Shown here: positions 59,129-64,000 of the stretch, in pieces
Layout: every line of letters starts with the position of its first letter
Numbering within the stretch: the stretch's first letter is position 1
Assembly (NCBI RefSeq): GCF_009708175.1
Contig: NZ_WMBB01000015.1
Span: 124,001 to 188,000, forward strand
From: Nocardia aurantiaca
GTDB lineage: Bacteria; Actinomycetota; Actinomycetes; Mycobacteriales; Mycobacteriaceae
Direction: 5' to 3'
DNA: 64,000 bases
Notes under the pieces: model-generated
The model's input: the letters and a program-made list of their open reading frames with translations, nothing else
Told to the model about the DNA's origin: nothing
Database searches by the model: none
Position numbers and translations under genes: made by a program

Positions 59129-59874
59129 GTGGTCACCTTTCCGAGGTAGGCGTCGCGCACGGCCGGGTCGCCGACGAGCTCCGCAGCCGGACCGTGCAGC
59201 ACGATTCGCCCGGTGCGCAGCACATTGGCGGTGTGCGCGATACTCAGGGCTAGTTCCGCCTGCTGTTCCACGATCAGGATGGCCAGGCCCAGCTCCCGGT
59301 TGAGCCGGGCGATCTCCTCGAGCACCCCATCCACCAACAGCGGCGACAATCCCATGGTGGGCTCATCCATGCAGATGAGGCGAGGTTTGCTCATGAGTGC
59401 CCGGGCGACGGCCAGCATCTGCTGCTCACCGCCGGAGAGCGTGCCCGCTCGCTGGGCGCGCCGCTCGCCCAGGCGCGGGAAGTGGTCGAACAGCTCCGCC
59501 GCGCGGGCGGCCAGCACCGGGCGGCGCTCCTTGCGGATGTAGCCGCCGACGAAGAGGTTCTCCAAGACGGTCATGGCCGGGAAGACGCGCCGGGCCTCCG
59601 GCACCGAGGCGAGCCCGGCCCGGATGCGCGCCGACGGGGGCGTGGCGCTCACGTCGGCGCCGTCGATGCGGACGGCTCCCGAGGACGGCTTCAGCAGTCC
59701 GAGCGCGGTTTTCATGGTGGTTGACTTGCCGGAGGCGTTACCGCCGAGCAGGGAGACGATCTCGCCCGGACGCACCCGCAACGACACCTCGTCGAGCGCT
59801 CGAGAGGGTCCGTAGTTCACCACCACTCGGTCGAATTCGAGTATCGGCGTGGCGTTCTCGTCGAGTTCAGGCAT
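59125..59874 (-). CDS. ABC transporter ATPase, LivF-like
   Basis: 249 residues from ATG 59874, 8-nt overlap with the LivG-like gene. Walker A LLGGNASGKST, signature TLSGGEQQMLAVARAL, Walker B LICMDEPTMGLSP, and VEQQAELALSIAH switch region. One of two ATPases of a branched-chain-amino-acid-type importer whose ligand is probably not a classical branched-chain amino acid. Confidence 0.93.
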   Translation of the reverse strand: MPELDENATPILEFDRVVVNYGPSRALDEVSLRVRPGEIVSLLGGNASGKSTTMKTALGLLKPSSGAVRIDGADVSATPPSARIRAGLASVPEARRVFPAMTVLENLFVGGYIRKERRPVLAARAAELFDHFPRLGERRAQRAGTLSGGEQQMLAVARALMSKPRLICMDEPTMGLSPLLVDGVLEEIARLNRELGLAILIVEQQAELALSIAHTANVLRTGRIVLHGPAAELVGDPAVRDAYLGKVTT

Positions 59875-60766
59875 CGACGGCCACCTTCCCGCCGGCCCGG
59901 CTGCGCCCGAGATAGGCCTCGATGACGCGCGGATCATCCAGGACCTCGTCCGGCGTGCCCGCGGCGATGATGCGCCCCTCATCGAGCACCAGCACCCGGT
60001 CGGAGAGGTCGTGGACCAGGTCCATCTTGTGTTCGACCAGCAGCACCGTCTGGCCCTGTGCCTTCAATTCGGCCAGCTGCCTGCCGATCTCGGCGGTCTC
60101 GGTCTGGTTCATGCCCGCGGCCGGCTCGTCCAGGAGCAGCAGTCCGGGTTCCGAGGCGAGGGCCCGCGCGATCTCGGTGCGGCGGCGATTGGCGTAGGAC
60201 AGGGTGTAGGCCGGATTGTCGGCGCGCGGAATCAGGCGATCGTCGAAGCGAGCCAGTTGGGCGTCGATGCGGGTCTGCGACGCGCGTCGTTCGGCGCGCA
60301 CCGCCGGGGTCGGCGCCAAGGCCACGCCCAGCTCCGCCAGCAGTGACATCCACTTCAGGACCGGGATATTCGCCACCGAGCGCAGCGGACGCGAGGCGCG
60401 CAGGGTTGTCTGCAGGCCGACGTCCACGTTCTCGCGGACGGTCATATCGCCGAAGACGCGGCCGTTCTGGAAGGTCCGCGCGATACCGGCCGCGGCGGCC
60501 GCCTCCGGGTTTCCTAAGCGAATTCTTCTGCCGTGCACCAGGATTGTTCCGGCATCCGGCTTCAGCACGCCGGAGATCAGATTGACCGTCGTCGATTTTC
60601 CGGACCCATTGGGTCCGATGATCGAGACGAATTCGCCGGGCGTGATCGAGAATTCGACCCTGTCCACCGCCCGCACGCCGCCGAAGGCGCGCCGCAGACC
60701 GGTGACCGTCAGCACCGGCTGGGTATCAAGCCCTACCGCCGCATTGTCACGCGTTGACCGGGACAC
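59867..60766 (-). CDS. ABC transporter ATPase, LivG-like
   Basis: 299 residues from GTG 60766, with GAGGAGGG upstream; overlaps the permease by 20 nt. Walker A GPNGSGKST, GIARTFQNGRVF Q-loop, LSYANRRRTEIARAL signature variant normal for LivG, LLLDEPAAGMN and VEHKMDLV. About 45 extra residues in the helical domain (ALAPTPAVRAERRASQTRID) are lineage-typical. Confidence 0.93.
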   Translation of the reverse strand: MSRSTRDNAAVGLDTQPVLTVTGLRRAFGGVRAVDRVEFSITPGEFVSIIGPNGSGKSTTVNLISGVLKPDAGTILVHGRRIRLGNPEAAAAAGIARTFQNGRVFGDMTVRENVDVGLQTTLRASRPLRSVANIPVLKWMSLLAELGVALAPTPAVRAERRASQTRIDAQLARFDDRLIPRADNPAYTLSYANRRRTEIARALASEPGLLLLDEPAAGMNQTETAEIGRQLAELKAQGQTVLLVEHKMDLVHDLSDRVLVLDEGRIIAAGTPDEVLDDPRVIEAYLGRSRAGGKVAVDA

Positions 60767-62582
60767 GATCCCTCCTCACCAGAATTCCCTGCGGCCGGAA
60801 CCGCACCACCAGCAGCAGCACCAAGCCGTACAACACGATTCGCCACGTCGGTGCGAGCCGCAGCGCCTCCGGTACGCCGATCAGCACCACCGCGCCCAGC
60901 ACCGCTCCGTATGGCGAGGCGGTGCCGCCCAGCACCAGGATCGTCACCACCAGCAGCGACATCGGCAGATTGAACACCGTCGGGTCGATATAGGAGTACT
61001 GGTGCGCCAGCAGCGCGCCGCCGATGCCGGAGAAGAAGGCCGCCACCGCGAAAGCCAGCGCTTTGTAGTCGCGCGCCGGCACTCCCGCCGAGCGCGCCGC
61101 CACCTCGTCGGCGCCGATGGCGCGGATGGCGATCCCCAGCCGGGACCGTTGCACGCCGACGATGACCGCCAGCACGATGGCCAGTACCACCAGCTCCAAT
61201 CGGAAAAACTGGGTGTGCGTGGTGAATTCGTAGCCGAACAGGCTGGGCGCGGGAATCCCGAAAATTCCGTAGCTGCCGCGCGTCACCGGCTCCCAGTTGC
61301 GGATGATCGCCACCGTCACGATGCCGATGCCCAGCGTCGCGATGGCCACATAGTGACCGCCCAGCCGCCACAGCGGCGCGGCAAGCACCGAGGAGACCAC
61401 GGCCGCCACCAAGCCCGCGGCGGCGATGGCGGGCAGGAAGGCCCAGCCGTGCGACACCGTCAGTACCGCCGAGGTGTACGCGCCGATAGCGATGGGTCCC
61501 GCCTGCCCGATGACCAGCTGTCCCGCCGACCCGGCCACCAGCGTCATGGAGACCGCGATGATGGCGTAGGCCAGGATCTGGGTGCCCACCGAAATGCCGT
61601 AGTCGTCGGCGAGCAGTGGAATCACCACGCCCGCAACGGCGAACGCGACCACCGCATGCCACGGACGCACCCGCAGCTCCCGTCCCGCACCGAGGAAGGT
61701 GCCGGTCATGGGCTCGGATTCGATGGCGGGCGGCCGGGCCAGCAGGCCGCCGGGCCGCAGCACCAGGAAGATGACCAGCAGGCCGAAAGTGATGAGATCC
61801 CGGCAGCCGTCCCCGAACCAATAGACGCCGAACGCCTCCACCAGGCCCAGCACGAAACCGCCGAGCACCGCACCCGGGATCGAGCCGAGCCCGCCGATGG
61901 CGGCGGCCACGAACCCGGTCATGCCGACGATGCCGCCGCTGGTCGGCGAGATATTCGAGTTGTAGAGGCCGACGAAGATGCCCGCCAGCCCGCCCAATCC
62001 TGCGGCGATGGCGAAGGCCAGCGACTGCACCCGGCCCACCGAGATACCCATCTGCGCGGCGGCGTCCGGGTCCTGGGCGGTGGCGCGAATTGCCAGGCCG
62101 TGGCGGCTGTAGCGCAGGAAGGCCCACAGCCCGGCCATCACGGTGAGGGTGAGGGCGAACATGACCACATCCGAGGTGCCGAAGCGCACCCGGCCCACCT
62201 GAAAATTGTTGGTAGGCAGAATCTGTGGGAATGGGCGGGTGTCCGGCCCGAACACCAGGGCGACGACGTTCTCGATGATCAGCCCGACGGCCACCGTTGC
62301 CAGCAGCGCGGCAATGGCCGGTGCCCGCCGTAGCGGCCGCACCGCCAGCACATCGATGGCCACACCGACCAGCGCGGTCGCCGCGACCACCACACCCAGC
62401 GCGGCCCACCACGGCACCCCGTGCTGGGCGATCAGCCACCAGCCCAGCACCGAACCGAACGCGAAGATCGCGCCGTGCGCGAAGTTGATGACATTGCTGA
62501 CGCCGAAGATCAGAGTGATGCCGACGGCGATGAGCGCGTACGCATTGCCGTGCACCAGACCCGCGATGAGCGTGTCGACCAT
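60747..62582 (-). CDS. fused LivH-LivM ABC permease
   Basis: 611 residues. The first half (~1-290) is LivH-like (GITLIFGVSNVINFAHGAIFA, AIRATAQDPDAAAQMGI). The second (~310-611) is LivM-like (GSAGQLVIGQAGPIAIGAY, GIAIRAIGADEVAARSAGV, RFRPQGILV). About 17 membrane helices in total. The fusion supplies both channel subunits in one chain. It starts directly after the binding-protein stop (62583). Confidence 0.94.
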   Translation of the reverse strand: MVDTLIAGLVHGNAYALIAVGITLIFGVSNVINFAHGAIFAFGSVLGWWLIAQHGVPWWAALGVVVAATALVGVAIDVLAVRPLRRAPAIAALLATVAVGLIIENVVALVFGPDTRPFPQILPTNNFQVGRVRFGTSDVVMFALTLTVMAGLWAFLRYSRHGLAIRATAQDPDAAAQMGISVGRVQSLAFAIAAGLGGLAGIFVGLYNSNISPTSGGIVGMTGFVAAAIGGLGSIPGAVLGGFVLGLVEAFGVYWFGDGCRDLITFGLLVIFLVLRPGGLLARPPAIESEPMTGTFLGAGRELRVRPWHAVVAFAVAGVVIPLLADDYGISVGTQILAYAIIAVSMTLVAGSAGQLVIGQAGPIAIGAYTSAVLTVSHGWAFLPAIAAAGLVAAVVSSVLAAPLWRLGGHYVAIATLGIGIVTVAIIRNWEPVTRGSYGIFGIPAPSLFGYEFTTHTQFFRLELVVLAIVLAVIVGVQRSRLGIAIRAIGADEVAARSAGVPARDYKALAFAVAAFFSGIGGALLAHQYSYIDPTVFNLPMSLLVVTILVLGGTASPYGAVLGAVVLIGVPEALRLAPTWRIVLYGLVLLLVVRFRPQGILVRRDRVPVNA

Positions 62583-63743
62583 CTATTTGGCGCTTCCGGC
62601 AGGCACGAACTTGCCGTTCCGCAGGACGAGCTCGATCGGCTTCACACCGCTGGGCCGCCGCGTCTGCTGATCGAAGGCGAAGGCGCCCAAGCCGATTCCG
62701 TCGAAGTCCTTGACCTCACGCAGTCCCTTCAGCACGCCCTCTCGGGTGGCGCCGCCGGATTTGGCGGCCTTCACGAGCACGTTCAGGGCGTCATAGGCGT
62801 AGACGTTGAAATCGCCGGGATCGGTAGCGAACTTGGCCCGGAACTTGGTGACGAAACTCTGGACCTTCGGGCTCGGATCCGAGGGCGTGAAGACGCCGTT
62901 CACGATGTCGCCCTCGGCCGCCGCACCCGCCAGATCGATGAACTGCGGAGTGTTCTGGCCGGCGAAGAGCTGCCCGGTGAATCCGACATCACGCAGCTGC
63001 TTGACCACCAGCGCGCCATCGGGGCCGTAGCCGAGGTGCACGAAGGCGTCCGGGTTGGCGTCACGCCCCTTGATCAGCACCGGGCGAAAGTCCTGCGAGT
63101 CCGGCAGGATCGCCGAGGAGTAGGCGATCTCGATGCCCTTCTCCTTGGCGAACTGCTGGAAGAACTGGAAAGCCTGCTTGCCCCAGTCGGTTTCGAGGTA
63201 GACGACGGAGACCTTCCTCGCCTTGGAGCGCACCCACTCGGCATTGCGCTCCATGTACACGTCCAAGGTGATGGACGGGCTCCACGAGTAGTCGCCGGCC
63301 TTGGTGAAATCCACCGAGGAGTTGGTGAATCCGTACTGCACCAGCTTTCCGCGGTTGTACACCGGCGAGGCTGCGATGGAGGCGGGCGAGGAGAAGTCGC
63401 CCAGTTCGGCGATGATGGACTTGTCGCCCACGAACTTGGTGGCGATAGGCACCGTCTGCTTCGGATCCGATTGCGAATCCTCCCATTTCAGCGCGACCTT
63501 CTTGCCGTCGATCCCGCCCGCCGCGTTGATCTCGTCCAGGGCCAGGTCGAACCCCTGCTGCCAAAGCCGCCCGTACTCGGCCGACCCGCCCGTCTTCGGA
63601 CCGGACACCCCGAAATACACGGTGTCCGACTTGCTCTCCGACGAATCGTTCCCGCACGACGACAGCAGGCCCGCCACCGCGGTCGCCGCCGCGACACCCG
63701 CCAAAACCCGGAATCCACGCGACCCGGACCAGTTCCTGCTCAT
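62583..63743 (-). CDS. LivK-type ABC substrate-binding lipoprotein
   Basis: 386 residues. Signal with lipobox LLSSC, then a type I periplasmic-binding fold (VYFGVSGPKTGGSAEYGRLWQQGFDLALDEINAAGG; YLETDWGKQAFQFFQQFAKEKG). First structural gene after the riboswitch and leader ORF. A SAM-responsive switch ahead of it points to a sulfur-containing ligand; this is inference. Confidence 0.93.
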   Translation of the reverse strand: MSRNWSGSRGFRVLAGVAAATAVAGLLSSCGNDSSESKSDTVYFGVSGPKTGGSAEYGRLWQQGFDLALDEINAAGGIDGKKVALKWEDSQSDPKQTVPIATKFVGDKSIIAELGDFSSPASIAASPVYNRGKLVQYGFTNSSVDFTKAGDYSWSPSITLDVYMERNAEWVRSKARKVSVVYLETDWGKQAFQFFQQFAKEKGIEIAYSSAILPDSQDFRPVLIKGRDANPDAFVHLGYGPDGALVVKQLRDVGFTGQLFAGQNTPQFIDLAGAAAEGDIVNGVFTPSDPSPKVQSFVTKFRAKFATDPGDFNVYAYDALNVLVKAAKSGGATREGVLKGLREVKDFDGIGLGAFAFDQQTRRPSGVKPIELVLRNGKFVPAGSAK

Positions 63744-63861
63744 TGCTACCTCTACATTCGCGCACCGACACCGCGTCGGGGCATGGGGACACGACCGCGA
63801 CCGCCGAAGGCGCGCGGTGCGGGAAAGAGAATCGCCCGCATGGAATTCGGGCGCCGGGGCC

Positions 63862-63891
63862 TCAGCCGTTGGCCGGGCGGCATCCAGACAT
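63862..63891 (-). CDS. 9-codon leader ORF (Cys-containing)
   Basis: ATG 63891 is preceded by AAGGAG (63900-63905) at 8-nt spacing, the best ribosome site in the region. It encodes MSGCRPANG and stops at 63862, 118 nt before the binding-protein start. The intervening leader can form hairpins (CCGAC-5 nt-GTCGG near 63770; a GC-rich stem near 63800). It could be a cysteine-sensing leader peptide or the translational output of the riboswitch. Confidence 0.5.
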   Translation of the reverse strand: MSGCRPANG

Positions 63892-63909
63892 GACCTGTAC
63901 TCCTTCGAC

Positions 63910-64000
63910 TAGCGCTTGCGGCGCCCGCGCGGGCACCGCCTGGTCGTCACCCGGGGCACCCCACCGCCGCGCGAGGGTTGCCGATCAGCGAGCCGGGGCT
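63910..64000 (-). promoter_or_regulatory. SAM-IV riboswitch (5' part beyond window edge)
   Basis: On the minus strand the segment carries the SAM-IV core in order: AGCCCCGGCT, GCTG, CGGCAACCCTC, GGTGGGGTGCCCCGGGTGA, GACCAGG, a GC-rich variable hairpin, and GCAAGCGC. This matches the published actinobacterial SAM-IV aptamer (recalled). It ends about 5 nt before the Shine-Dalgarno of the 9-codon ORF. S-adenosylmethionine binding is expected to lower expression of the operon. Confidence 0.85.

Noticed and set aside
1..64000. Insertion sequences, integrases, phage genes or attachment sites
   Set aside because: I saw no transposase, integrase or resolvase motifs and no tRNA-associated direct repeats; the accessory blocks carry no visible mobility genes.

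Overview
The window is about two-thirds G+C, densely coded actinobacterial chromosome, most likely from Nocardia or a close mycolic-acid relative. Evidence: a heparin-binding-hemagglutinin-type gene (hbhA), RamB, FadB2 and isocitrate lyase of mycobacterial type, an EspG-type type VII secretion protein, a DsbA/VKOR pair and a SAM-IV-type riboswitch. There are no tRNA or rRNA genes, IS elements, prophage or CRISPR arrays.

The backbone is recognisable. DUF2516-hbhA-XRE-DUF445-(TetR) (829-4954), fadB2-aceA (20552-23168), ramB (34174-35583) and lpd (49776-51179) appear in the same order and relative orientation as Mycobacterium tuberculosis Rv0476-Rv0475-Rv0474-Rv0473-Rv0472c, Rv0468-Rv0467, Rv0465c and Rv0462 (recalled, not searched), but inverted and spread over 50 kb. 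Three accessory blocks separate them.

Block 1 (5-20 kb): an ABC1 kinase, a saccharopine-dehydrogenase-like reductase, a glycosidase-fold protein with a divergent TetR and tandem operators, EspG, PPK2, DsbA-like/VKOR, a ZIP transporter with a membrane serine protease, a zinc alcohol dehydrogenase, a four-gene operon (small protein, WYL regulator, VOC protein, MT0933-type antitoxin), and a MetE homologue that lacks most zinc ligands. Block 2 (23.6-34 kb): DUF1772, molybdenum-cofactor nucleotidyltransferase and XdhC-type genes, a THI5/SsuA-type ABC transporter, a PfkB kinase, DUF4254 and an ATP-dependent DNA ligase. Block 3 (35.6-49.7 kb): a secreted protein, a complete urea ABC transporter urtABCDE with a GntR regulator, a TetR/VOC divergent pair with a 26-bp palindromic operator, an ECF42-type sigma factor operon with a DGPF protein and a matching promoter, a secreted transglycosylase-like protein, and a divergent QOR2-like/HxlR pair.

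After lpd come an M19 dipeptidase, an S9 oligopeptidase, an alpha/beta hydrolase and a TetR. The right edge (56951-64000, minus strand) is one overlapping operon: branched-chain-amino-acid-type ABC transporter (binding protein, fused permease, two ATPases), luciferase-like monooxygenase, and two AhpD/CMD-fold proteins. It is headed by a SAM-IV riboswitch, cut by the window edge, and a 9-codon leader ORF. This suggests that this uncharacterised transporter-oxidase cluster serves sulfur acquisition, and it is the best candidate for an undescribed system here. Other notable items are the zinc-ligand-less MetE, a three-copy repeat of about 110 bp around fadB2, a 36-37-bp tandem repeat upstream of ramB/ligB, and two further duplicated intergenic elements.
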